A DNA stretch of 64,000 nt, taken from positions 620,001 to 684,000 of the forward strand of contig BRXU01000001.1 in NCBI GenBank assembly GCA_030267565.1, read 5' to 3'. The notes beneath the pieces were generated by a model, which searched no databases, was not told the DNA's origin, and saw only the letters and a list, made by a program, of their open reading frames with translations. This DNA comes from Pleodorina starrii (Eukaryota > Chlorophyta > Chlorophyceae > Chlamydomonadales > Volvocaceae). The translations under genes and the position numbers were made by a program. Below, one piece after another: positions 32,745 to 43,526 of this stretch. Positions within the stretch are counted from its first letter, which is position 1. Every line of letters begins with the position of its first letter.

Positions 32745-35448
32745 TCAGTTGCGTCCACGGCCTCCGCGACCGCCGCCGTTCGGCACGCCCGTGGCGTGCG
32801 GCCTCAACCCGCGGCCACCGCCACTGCCGCCATCGCGGCCGCCGCCCTGCACAGCATGACCGGTCAGTGGTAGTCTTACTTAGCTTTGAACACAGTCGAG
32901 GATACGGGCATTTGAGGCAGATCCCATGCATGGAAAACACAAGAATGCGCAGGCGCACATTACGAGCAGTGGTGGCAATCGCAAACGCACTCGTCGCAAC
33001 ATCGACCAGGAAATGACTGGACATGGCACATAGGGCGGTTACAAATTTGCACGTATTGAGGTTTTGATCTGCCCATACGTGCGCAACAACGATACGGCAT
33101 CCACACATCGGATACGGCGCAGTCCTCACCCGGCCGCCAGCGTCGCCCCGGCCCCGACCACCCCGGCCTCGGCCGCGCCCGCCGTAGTTGTAGTTGTGCC
33201 TCAGCCCCCCGAGGCCACCGAAGGTCTCCATGTCCAGGCGCCGCGCATCGGCGGCACGCTGCCTGCCGTCGCCGCGGCCGTCTACGCGCCCGGGCCCTGC
33301 AGCGCTGGGCGCCGCGCCAGCCCCGCCGTCCAAGTTGAGGCGCTCGAGTGTCTCACACGAGATCGCGTCGAAAAAGTCATCCCGTGTGTAGGCGCCGCGG
33401 GGCTTAACCGCCTCCGCAATCTCCTGTGGGCCAAAGGGGTAGAGGGTCGAAGTCGTCGGCTTCTAGCACACTCGGCGGGGTACGGTGTGCACAATTGGTC
33501 CAGGCGGGCGCCGGACTCATGCTCACGCAGATTCCATGGCCGCTTGACAAGGGCGCAGCTGCATCTTCAAGCCCCAGGCTCCGATGCCACGCCAGCATAT
33601 GCCACCGGTGAAGTAGGGCGAAGACGGAGCACTGCGGATTTCAACGCACCTTCGCCACCTCCTCCTTCTTGAACTTGGCGTTCTGCTCCTCGAAGTTGAA
33701 GTCCTCCGCGGGCACCGGCAACGGCATGGGAGAGGACGAAGAGGCCGGCGCTGCCGCGGGGGGTGCGGACGGGCGAGGCGCAGGCGGCGCGGCAGGCCCA
33801 CGCCCACCGCCCCCGGGCGCCGGCGCGCCCCGGCCCCCATGGGGCTGATAGGGCCCCTGCGGCCCACCGCGGCCACCGCCCCGGCCCCCTTGGGCAGGTC
33901 CAGGCGCAGGACCCCTGCCGGGAGCACCACCGCGTCCAACTGCATACAGGAGTGGCCAGCAGTGTCAGCCGAAGATGCTGGGAAGGAAAGCCCAGCGAGA
34001 GCCACACAGAACAATGGCGAACCCAGGCAACCCTTCACCGACATCAAGTGCTAAACAGAGATAACTCACAAAGTCGCACGCACGTACAACTTCCCGCGTA
34101 CAACTTCAACCAAGCCTTCCTCTACAACTTCCCGTGCGCACGTACCGGCAGCCGCCTGGGCGTAGTTGGACGGTTTGGGCGGCGGCTGTTGCGGAGCAGG
34201 CGGCGCGCGCGGCGCCGCTGGGGCCACCTGCACCTGCGGTGCCACCTTCTGCGCGGAAGCCGGCGCCACAGGCGGAGCGGATGCCCTACGAAGCATTGCC
34301 CCAAATAAAACATGTAAGCTTAGTGCATGCCAGTTCCGCCATTTACCCGCGATCGCCACGGGGACAGGCAGTCGAAACACTAATTCAGATAGTCAGCAGA
34401 CATCGAGATCCGAGCCCAGTGCAACCTTGCGATTAAGCCCCTTTGCATGTATCCAGCGGCTTACGTGTACGCGGGCTGCGGAGGCGGAGGTGCCTGCGGT
34501 TGCGGAGGCTGCTGCGTAGCCGCCGGAGCCCACTGGTCCGCCTCTGTGCGTCGTGGTTGAAACGCGAGGAGGTCAGGAATTGGGTTTGGGCAGCGCGCGC
34601 TTGCAGGCAACGCTTGAGGACAGAGGAACTAGCATGCACGTACTATGAGGATGAAGTCGCTTTGCCACCACCCTGGCCCCCAGGGTGGAAAACACTCACC
34701 GTACACCGGCGCGGCGTACGGTTGGGCGGTTGGAACCGGCGGTGGCGCCCACGGGTTCTGCAAAACATAACGAGCAAAGGGAAGCATGGGGATGGCGAAG
34801 GAGCCCATAAGACGTTTTCAAGAGGCACATGCTAACCGTCGGGTCAAGTCAACGTCGGGCGACAGAACCCAGCAGCATGGTCTTATGTGGATATAATACA
34901 TTTGATCGATAAATATTCAGATAACTTACTGGCGGCATGGGGTCGCTGGGCGGGGGTGGGGCCGCAGGCGCAGGCGGAGCAGCTGGGGCAGACCCGGGGA
35001 CTGTTCCAGGAGGGCCCAAGACGGTGAGGTCCTTAATGTCATCACCTGTGTACAGATCATAACCGACCGGGCGTGAGGCTTTGCCCGAAGTGCAGATCGC
35101 ATCTGAAGGAGTCCAAGACTTGCCAGCTGCACTGCAAGTGCCACCGCTCACCCTTGAAGATGATGTAATCGTAGACCTCGTTGCTGGGCGGCACCTGTGG
35201 CCCGCCAACTCGCCGCCCCTCCGTCCCGAAAGACCTCACTGCAAAAGAAACAGGGAAGGCTCGAACCCCGCCAAGACGGGCGCGCCAACGTCGTGCCTAT
35301 TCCTGTCACCTTGAGAGAGAGCGATGCTGCTCTCCTCCATGTTGATGTTATACAGGATGCCCTCATAGCGGATGTCGCTTTTGGACACGAGACTAATCAG
35401 CGAATTTAGATAGTTCTCTCCCATGTTGCCTGTGCTCAGCGGCGTCAC
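32745..35448 (-). CDS. DCP5: LSM14/DCP5-type decapping and translational-repression protein
   Basis: RNP-granule protein that binds the decapping machinery and represses translation (Arabidopsis DCP5, Scd6, LSM14). Nine exons on the minus strand: 35448-35310, 35238-35152, 35045-34930, 34757-34700, 34543-34465, 34285-34146, 33939-33650, 33423-33130, 32846-32745; 434 residues, all phases agree. The N-terminal Lsm domain is clear: [18 protein letters not shown], then [10 protein letters not shown] and [10 protein letters not shown], then [10 protein letters not shown] Pro/Gln/Ala linker follows. The DFDF-like box [17 protein letters not shown] is at 287-303, the FFD box [11 protein letters not shown] at 315-325, and the TFG box RRLDMETFG at 364-372, with RGG repeats before and after. 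The DFDF box has Asn for the second Asp. Met9 (35424) is an equally possible start. It diverges from the 35705 gene. Confidence 0.93.
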
Positions 35449-35704
35449 TCCGTAGCCTCAAACTCGGCCTGTGAAAGCGGGCACATAGGGCTGAGGCAAG
35501 ACAAAAAAACATGCGTACTGTACGGCAATGTGTACCAAAAAGAGCGAGGTTTCCTTTGTCGGCAGGTTTCCACAGTTCCGGCGTCAGGCCCTACTCTTTA
35601 TAATAGTGGGCCTGTTGAGGGCAAAAGTCGTTCGTGCTCGGGCAGGCAGTAGACGTTGGTAGTCTGTTGTCGGACATCAGCGGCTTGCCGCAACAGTATT
35701 GATA
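35449..35704. promoter_or_regulatory. Divergent promoter between DCP5 and the 130-residue gene
   Basis: 256 bp separate the two start codons. CTCTTTATAATAGTGG at 35594-35609 is a TATA-like element about 100 bp before the + gene's start. A TATA element for the minus gene is not obvious. Confidence 0.45.
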
Positions 35705-36476
35705 ATGGCGTTCATTCTTGAGTACCTTTCTTATCAATGGAACAAGAACAACGACGATGCTGCCTCATACAAGGAGTGGACTGACTTCCTTGATGTTGCG
35801 GAGAAGGACCGCCGGCGCGAGTAAGCAACTTCTTTTGGGTAACGAAGCTTTCTGACAAATACCGGAGTCGACAATGTGTTTCTGCGATCATGAGCCCCTG
35901 GGTGCTGAGCCATTACCTTCATTCCCTCCGCGCAGCCGTATTATCGCGTGGCGCGAGCGCGTCATGTACGATGACTACGCGGTGAATGCCGAGGAGCCTA
36001 TTGTCTACAAGCGCACGGCCGGGTAGGCGGCTGCCTTTGAAAGACGGGGCGCACAGTACGCACGGTTCGCACCGCGTCGCCCCCGAAATCCCCCATCGCC
36101 CAGGACATGCAGAACACCGTCGTACTGTTTCCATGCAGGTTCGTGTGGCGCGAGGTGGACCACACCGGTACGCACAAGAACCGCAACCACACGGTGAGCC
36201 ACAGGTCCAACCCCTTTGTACGGCACAGCGGCCGCACCCACCCGGGTGGCCGTGGGTCGTCCGCTTCGGACATACACGCACAAAATGAGCCCCGCCGTCC
36301 CTCCCTGTTCAACGCGCCCCTCGTTCTCTCACCCTTCGCAGTACCTTTACAACCTGCACTCGTTCGGGCACCGCGTGTACACCCGACGCGACCAGGCTGA
36401 GCTCACTGCGGCCCAGGCGGCCGTAGCGGACCGGGTCAACAAGGGGGAGCTCGGCGGCCTGTCGCCGCTGGCGTAA
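35705..36476 (+). CDS. Unrecognised small basic protein, 130 residues
   Basis: Four exons: 35705-35820, 35936-36022, 36139-36193, 36342-36476, with all phases in agreement and a TAA stop. It begins MAFILEYLSYQWNKNND and contains EWTDFLDVAEKDRRRDR, AWRERVMYDDYAVNAEEP, FVWREVDHTGTHKNRNHT and YLYNLHSFGHRVYTRRDQ. It is rich in Arg, Tyr, Trp and Asp and has no membrane segment or signal peptide. The high aromatic and charged content with no low complexity suggests a conserved subunit of a larger complex. I cannot name the family. The TGTAA at 36880 fits its 3' end. Confidence 0.75.
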
Positions 36477-36879
36477 CTGCGCGTCAATGATCGCTGCGTA
36501 ACGGGAAAGTCGTGGCCGGGCTGTGCTGAGGTGTCTGTTTGTGTGGGTGGACGTGTCCAAGGCACGCGCGCCAAAGCATGAGACCTACGTAGGTCACGCC
36601 GGCTATACGTGCTGAACGACTTTCCCCTAGCCCTCACGACGGTTGGCAGTTGCCAGCTGCACCGTCACACGTTCACCACCGGACGTCTGCAGTCTGTGGT
36701 CATGGCTTTGCGGGACGGCGAGCGGCTCAGCTTAGATCCTGTAGCATTAGGGTTTTAGGGTTCTGTTTCTCTTTTGTGTCCGTCAGTATCGCTGCAGCGT
36801 GCTGATGCGCGCGCTGGCATATGTGGGTTGTCGTCCTGTGACGCGACTAATGTGCACGTGTATCCCGTGTACGTACGGA

Positions 36880-36884
36880 TGTAA
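36880..36884 (+). terminator. Polyadenylation signal of the 130-residue gene
   Basis: TGTAA about 405 bp after the stop codon at 36474-36476. Confidence 0.55.
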
Positions 36885-36918
36885 GCCGATGAAATAGGGG
36901 AACCACCGTGGCAGGCTC

Positions 36919-36923
36919 TTACA
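36919..36923 (-). terminator. Polyadenylation signal of RNase H2 subunit C
   Basis: TTACA on the plus strand is TGTAA for the minus-strand gene, about 300 bp after its stop at 37222. It lies 34 bp from the opposing signal at 36880-36884. Confidence 0.55.
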
Positions 36924-37221
36924 TCAGGAGATCAGGAGTGCGTGCCTTGCCTTCACTGGCTCGGTCTCCAAACACAGCACGCGTGTGTGCCCATGCAGTT
37001 GGGCGTCGATCGGTCGTTGACAGGTAGTCAAGCCTCAGGAGGCGCGCGCTTGACTCACGCCGGGCCATCCTTGGCCGCGTGCCAAGGACGGCCTTGTCAA
37101 CCGGCATTTGAACCAGGAAACCCAAGCAGAGAAGCGGCAGCAGAACGCGCACACTATGAAGCCTCGCGGCTAATGCTTGCCACGTCATTTCCTTGGACAA
37201 AAAGCGGGAACACCACGTCTC

Positions 37222-38135
37222 TCAGCTCTGAGCGGGCGCGGGCGCGGCAGCAGCTTGCGCCTCCCGTAGCTCCGCCTCAACCTCCTCCAGGCTCACCGTC
37301 ACGTGCACCTGCGCAGTCGGTCCACGTCCACAGCCAGCGGCGTCAACGCCCCGTGGCTCGTCTCGAGCCCCTGTTTTTAAACACTATTACGACCGTGATT
37401 TCGTAAGTGGCAATCGATGGCTTCGCGGGTACCAATATCGTGCAGGTCACAGAACACACAAGCAGGACGGATGAAAGCTGGGCAAAGAACACGCGCCCGT
37501 CGTGCGCGGTAATGCTCGCCCGGGAAGAGCCGCTCTCGGAGGGTGGCGAATGCCCCCAAGGAACGCGAAACCGCGTGATGTGTAGCCCGCCGCATACCCG
37601 ACCCATACCGGGTTCGAAAGGGTGCACCATTCCAGCGTGCGTCTGATCGGGTCGCTGGGGCCAGGCGCCACGTCGTGCGCCCACACCATGAAGGAGCTGA
37701 ACTCCGACGCCGCCGTCCACTGACGTTGGCACTCGTCAGTCTGGGAACCGCTAGAGCGGACCACGAGACCCGTGTAGCCTTCGGGCAGCTGCACCTTCAT
37801 GCCTGCTTTACAGCGGAGGAGAATGCAATGGAACTATGCATCCACATATAGCAGCGGCGCATGTACCCTGGTTGCGTACCTCGCAGCAGCCGTCCCCGCA
37901 AGTAAGCTTGCTGGGCATCTGCGGGAGTGACCATGGCGACCGCCATCGGAGGTAGTGTGCGCAGGAGGTTCGCGGTTTCAAACCCACCCGTTTACACAGC
38001 TTCTCCTGCCTGACCTGGGTTCCATTTTTCTGTAAGCTGTGCTGCTGTCGCGTTGTGAGTGAGCTTGATGGGTAGGTTATGCAGCTGGTCTTCACGTACC
38101 CCGGCGGGGACTGTAACTACGCTTGCTGGTGCCAT
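37222..38135 (-). CDS. RNASEH2C: Ribonuclease H2 subunit C
   Basis: Non-catalytic subunit of the trimeric RNase H2, which removes ribonucleotides from DNA and RNA from RNA:DNA hybrids in the nucleus. Four exons on the minus strand: 38135-38015, 37918-37880, 37802-37609, 37308-37222; 146 residues and all phases agree. Matching blocks: LHNLPIKLTHNATA near the N-terminus, YLRGRLLRG then KVQLPEGYTGLVV (the human protein has RGR.LRG.EVAVPPG.VGYV), and FSSFMVWAHDVAPGPSDPIR with RTLEWCTLSNPVHV near the end. An in-frame Met 25 codons upstream (38210) would give 171 residues. I chose 38135 because the leader length then matches the family. Exon 2 is only 39 nt. Confidence 0.85.
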
Positions 38136-38635
38136 CAGCTCTTGCAGTTGTTTAACTTTGTAATGAGGTACTGAGTAACGGTGTAGAAGTTGGGCAAACT
38201 TAGCCCTCAAGCTCTCCCGCCAAATAGACGCAAACCAAACCGTTCACTGCGAAGGGTGAAAAAAGCCAGCAAGCAACGATACGTATATCACAGTTATATC
38301 TGTGGGCAACTGAGCCTCTGTCTATGCGGAGTGGAACACTTTCCCATTCCTAGGTCCTAGCCTAGCTGCTTGCCCATGTCCCTTGCATACGTTGGACGGT
38401 TAAATATCTTGCTGTCCTAATAATGCATTGAAGCGAATCCACACACGTGTTTCTTTTTTTGGCATAATTGTGACGGTTGATAATTGACGGTTAATCGTTA
38501 CTAGCAACATTGTTAACGACTTCACGTGCTAAGTATCATAGCGGCGTCTTTCTGTTGTCGACCATCCGAAAATCCAACGGTGCGGGAGTGGCGCAAAGGG
38601 GAGGCCGAGGAGGACGAAAGATCTCGTCGATCGCC
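38136..38635. promoter_or_regulatory. RNase H2C 5' flank before the satellite
   Basis: AT-rich 500 bp with repeated TGACGGTT/AACCGT-like words (for example GTGACGGTTGATAATTGACG at 38469-38488). No gene. It probably holds the promoter of the minus-strand gene. Confidence 0.4.
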
Positions 38636-40853
38636 CGCTCGCACCATCGCTTGCTCTCACTCGCCACGCACCGATTCCTGCCTCTCTCCATCATTCTCCA
38701 CCGCTCTTCACTCCGCACCATCGCTCGCTCTCATTCACTCGCCACGCATCGCTTCCTGCCTCTCTCCATCACTCTCCACCGCTCTTCACTCCGCACCATC
38801 ACTCGCTCTCACTCACTCGCCGCACACCGCAACCTGCCTCTCTCCATCACTCTCCACCGCTCCTCACTCCGCACCATCGCTCGCTCTCACTCACTCGCCA
38901 CGCACCGCTTCCTGCCTCTCTCCATCACTCTCCACCGCTCTTCACTCCGCACCATCGCTCGCTCTCACTCACTCGCCGCGCACCGCTTCCTGCCTCTCTC
39001 CAAACCATCACTCTCCACCGCTCTTCACTTCGCACCATCGCTCGCTCTCACTCACTCGCCGCGCACCGCTTCCTGCGTCTCTCCATCACTCTCCACCGCT
39101 CTTCATTCCGCACCATCGCTCGCTCTCACTCACTCGCCGCGCACCGCTTCCTGCCTCTCTCCAAACCATCACTCTCCACCGCTCTTCACTCCGCACCATC
39201 GCTCGCTCTCACTCACTCGCCGCGCACCGCTTCCTGCCTCTCTCCAAACCATCACTCTCCACCGCTCTTCACTCCGCACCATCGCTCGCTCTCACTCACT
39301 CGCCACGCACCGCTTCCTGCGTCTCTCCATCACTCTCCACGCACCGCTCTTCACTCCGCACCATCGCTCGCTCTCACTCACTCGCCGCGCACCGCTTCCT
39401 GCGTCTCTCCATCACTCTCCACCGCTCTTCACTCCGCACCATCGCTCGCTCTCACTCACTCGCCACGCACCGCTTCCTGCCTCTCCCCATCACTCTCCAC
39501 CGCTCTTCACTCCGCACCATCGCTCGCTCTCAATCACTCGCCACGCACCGCTTCCTGCCTCTCTCCAAACCATCACTCTCCACCGCTCTTCACTCCGCAC
39601 CATCGCTCGCTCTCACTCACTCGCCGCGCACCGCTTCCTGCCTCTCTCCAAACCATCACTCTCCACCGCTCTTCACTCCGCACCATCGCTCGCTCTCACT
39701 CACTCGCCGCGCACCGCTTCCTGCCTCTCCCCATCACTCTCCACCGCTCTTCACTCCGCACCATCGCTCGCTCTCACTCACTCGCCGCGCACCGCTTCCT
39801 GCCTCTCTCCAAACCATCACTCTCCACCGCTCTTCACTCCGCACCATCGCTCGCTCTCACTCACTCGCCGCGCACCGCTTCCTGCCTCTCTCCAAACCAT
39901 CACTCTCCACCGCTCTTCACTCCGCACCATCGCTCGCTCTCACTCACTCGCCACGCACCGCTTCCTGCGTCTCTCCATCACTCTCCACGCACCGCTCTTC
40001 ACTCCGCACCATCGCTCGCTCTCACTCACTCGCCGCGCACCGCTTCCTGCGTCTCTCCATCACTCTCCACCGCTCTTCACTCCGCACCATCGCTCGCTCT
40101 CACTCACTCGCCACGCACCGCTTCCTGCCTCTCCCCATCACTCTCCACCGCTCTTCACTCCGCACCATCGCTCGCTCTCAATCACTCGCCACGCACCGCT
40201 TCCTGCCTATCTCCAAACCATCACTCTCCGCCGCTCTTCACTCCGCACCATCGCTCGCTCTCACTCACTCGCCACGCACCGCTTCCTGCCTCTCTCCAAA
40301 CCATCACTCTCCACCGCTCTTCACTCCGCACCATCGTTCGCTCTCACTCACTCGCCGCGCACCGCTTCCTGCCTCTCCCCATCACTCTCCACCGCTCTTC
40401 ACTCCGCACCATCGCTCGCTCTCACTCACTCGCCACGCACCGCTTCCTGCCTCTCTTACATCACTCTCCACCGCTCTTCACTCCGCACCATCGTTCGCTC
40501 TCACTCACTCGCCGCGCACCGCTTCCTGCCTCTCTCCATCACTCTCCACCGCTCTTCACTCCGCACCATCGCTCGCTCTCACTCACTCGCCACGCACCGC
40601 TTCCTGCCTCTCTTACATCACTCTCCACCGCTCTTCACTCCGCACCATCGCTCGCTCTCACTCACTCGCCACGCACCGCTTCCTGCCTCTCTCCATCACT
40701 CTCCACCGCTCTTCACTCCGCACCATCGCTCGCTCTCACTCACTCGCCACGCACCGCTTCCTGCCTCTCTCACATCACTCTCCACCGCTCTTCACTCCGC
40801 ACCATCGCTCGCTCTCACTCACTCGCCGCGCACCGCTTCCTGCCTCTCTCAAT
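38636..40853. repeat. Satellite array, 78/83-bp unit with 648-bp higher-order period
   Basis: About 28 tandem copies of a 78-bp unit containing CACTCTCCACCGCTCTTCAC, CGCACCATCGCTCGCTCTC and CGCACCGCTTCCTG. Variants include CTCTCCAAACCATC (+5 bp), an ACGCACCG insertion, CCCCATC and a CAATCAC change. Their order repeats: the insertion-bearing copies at 39331 and 39979, and the CAATCAC copies at 39531 and 40179, are each exactly 648 bp apart. So a block near 39135-39785 was duplicated to 39783-40433. The + strand is pyrimidine-rich. The ~800-codon open frames result from the stop-free unit, and the 5-bp variants switch frame, so I reject coding. Confidence 0.95.
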
Positions 40854-41091
40854 CACGCGACGCTCCCCCCACCATGATAGCCGCTTCGGCGTCAGCCTGG
40901 GGGCGTGTGGCCGTGATAATGTAGCCACAGCTGCGCCGAGCAGTCCGAGGGATCCTTCGAGGAGGCTGGCAGCGGCCTGCCACACATGACGGCTCCGATG
41001 CCGACAGGACCTCCGCAGATGCCCTCGAAGAAGCACGGGACTGCGTCGGCCAGGGTCGGCGACGCGACACGACGCTGCAGGGAGACGGACA

Positions 41092-41128
41092 GGACGGGAC
41101 GGGACGGGACGGGACGGGACGGGACGGG
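41092..41128. repeat. GGGAC pentanucleotide repeat
   Basis: Seven to eight copies of GGGAC just after the satellite. Open frames across it give Pro-Ser-Arg runs on the minus strand. Confidence 0.9.
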
Positions 41129-41604
41129 ATGAGCGACATGTCCATTCGCGCTGCCGTCTGCGCGTCCAGAGTCGCGCTGCCGTCTGCGCACCCTGCGGTC
41201 GACCGCTCTTGCGCCCCATTGCGTGCTCCCAACAACAACGCCGCGCAGTCGTACGTAGATGTCAATGGCACCAAGTTTCGTTGGCCTGCAGCGGCAGGGG
41301 GCCGCCGATTGAAGGTCCAGTGCGCCAACCGGGATGGGGGCCCAGCATCTGTGCCAGGGCTGCTCCGGCAACTGAAACCACTGAGGTGTGGGAAGGCCTC
41401 CAGCGGTAATTTCCTCCGCTGGGCGTCGTCAGGGACGCAGGTGCAGATTCAGCACGCAGCCGGTGGGGCGTTGGGCGCGTTGGCCGTTGGGCGCGCGCGG
41501 GTGAGGCGGGTTGATCGGAAGTCCTGGTTGACGGATTACCGCCAGCCGCGGTTGCCAGGCGCACAATATTATGGTGGAGAGCTCTGCAATTGCTTGCATG
41601 AAAA

Positions 41605-41634
41605 AGCGCCAGGCAGAGGACGCTGCCTGGCGCT
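41605..41634. repeat. Perfect 12-bp hairpin
   Basis: AGCGCCAGGCAG, a 6-nt loop AGGACG, then CTGCCTGGCGCT. Twelve GC-rich pairs without mismatch, preceded by a short A-run (AAAAA). Confidence 0.85.
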
Positions 41635-43526
41635 GAGCTGTTGACCTCCGTCGCCGTCGTGCTTAGTAATGCGTGATTCCTTGGCGCCTGGGGCTGGCCA
41701 CATATCCTTGCCTTGAGGACGAAGATGACCTGCAAATGTGCACAGTTAGAGGGTATCGATGATGATGTGATACGTATGCCGGGGCGCAACCAACGCCTCC
41801 CAGTACGCGTCGGAAGAGCCACTCGGCGGTTCGCTCGAACGCGCGTAAGCCTACATTTCATGAGCACAGCTAACGCTAACCATCTGACTGAAAGGGCTTT
41901 AATGCGTAAGGGCTAAACTGCAGGAAGAAGCTACCTCCATGTCGCGTGCGGCTGTCATCGTCGGTTCGTCACCCCAGCCGCACAAAATACGTAAGCTGCT
42001 CGAGCAAAAATTTGATTCCTTATCTTTATATTGTCGCCAAAAGTCGCCATAGTCGCCATAGTCGCTTAAAGTCCGTTAATCTCTACACTTTTCCTGCGAC
42101 AGCTATAAAGCTATATGACGCGTTCTCAAGCCCGGCATGCACTCACCATACAAGATTTGACTGTCCAAGGTGTCAATTCTCAAGCCGAGCAGGGCGCTGT
42201 CGACGAAGAGAGGCCCTGAGAAAAGTTGGCTGTTGAACGGATGCTGCAAGCTGCGAGCAGGTCCAGCACTGAAAGATACTGCCAAATCGCCATCCCAAGA
42301 CTAGCAGCATGTGATAGCGACGCCTGAAGATGTGCCGTGGGGTGGATGCAAGTTGCAAGTTGCGGAAATGTTGAGACGTTAGGAAACCCCTTGCGCGCTG
42401 CACGTGTAATGCCAAAATAGATTTCCGGTCATCCAAAGTCGTAATGTAGCCGACAGAATCCCGAAATTGCAAGGCGCGTGACGAATGCTGAGCGGAGCAG
42501 CAAAGTACCATGGCGAGCAGAGCTGCAAGTCCTTCACCGGAGTGTCCACCGTATGTATAAATGTAATATATTAAAGCTAATGTCTACCGTATATGTTGTG
42601 GCTGGTTTGTAAAGCACCGCGGATTGCAGGGAGCAAGGAGCTGCTCATCAAGCGGCATCGCCGTACCTGCTCCCGAGGCTTTGCCGCAACAGCTAAAGCG
42701 GGTGCGAGGAATCGTTTTAAAAATATACCTATGAAAAACTCAATTTGTCTTCATTCATCGTGCTGTCATGCAGCAGCTAACTGACAGTGTCTGAGAAAGT
42801 TGTGGGAACAACCCTGAACAACCCCCAAGCTTGCAGACTTGTATGCATTTTTTTCTGAACTGCAGCTCGTACCCAGTATCTTGCCCCGGAATCCGTCCCC
42901 AGGCAGCGCTACCCAGCCGGAACTCGTCGGCCGTACATCAGTGTTACAGCGCTTTGGGTCCACTCGGATCGGACTTCTGAACCCCAATGATGCGCGCCTT
43001 CAACGCCTGAAGAGCCTGACGCCATACCCGGGCCAGTCCCCTTACCCCTCACGCTGGTCAATCTCCCCTAACCCCCTGGTCCCTGCCACAGCTGGACCGT
43101 TGCTGGGCCTTGGGCATTGCAGCCAAAACGCCACCATGCCACGGCTAAGCGGCAGTGAACGGAGCCCGCCCTAAGTATCCGCATACAGCTTGCAAGTTGG
43201 TGGAACTCTGCACAGTAACGTCTGAAGCTCGGATTGCCAGAGGTTGAGGTCGGACTGCCCGGAATGTCAGGTGAATAATCAGCCAGACCAACGGTCACAA
43301 CCGTCTTCCGGTATATCTGCTCTTAACAAGTTCAACAACTATCGGCAGAGAGGCGTCCATTGGATTTCACTGTATATCATATGACATGCTCCTATTCGCC
43401 TCAGCGAGCAAAAACTCGCGCACAGGCTTTGGTCGCTCCACTCCGATAGGGCCCGTGGTGCCAGCCAACGCCCACCAACGCCATGTATCATTTCCCTTTT
43501 ACAAACATAGAGACATCCCAATAGCA

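Larger units (their letters stand above)
40854..43526. other. 2.7 kb with no gene I can support
   Basis: Minus-strand frames look partly protein-like: at 42511-42270 (LQFRDSVGYITTLDDRKSIL), at 41748-41660 (after a TTTGCAG acceptor) and at 41480-41262 (GNYRWRPSHTSVV, ending in a stop). They could be exons of one minus-strand gene ending near 41262, but I could not join them convincingly. From 42000 to 42800 the DNA is AT-rich with short direct repeats (AGTCGCCAT). Treat this as unresolved. Confidence 0.3.

Noticed and set aside
38636..40853. Satellite considered as a CRISPR array
   Set aside because: There are no unique spacers between units, and the host is eukaryotic.
38510..40924. Two overlapping open frames of about 790-800 codons
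   Set aside because: They are the translation of a stop-free satellite. 5-bp variants exchange the frames and there are no supporting splice or start features.
41091..41128. Short regular GGGAC repeat considered as telomere-like
   Set aside because: The unit does not match the algal telomere repeat TTTTAGGG. It is a simple pentanucleotide expansion.
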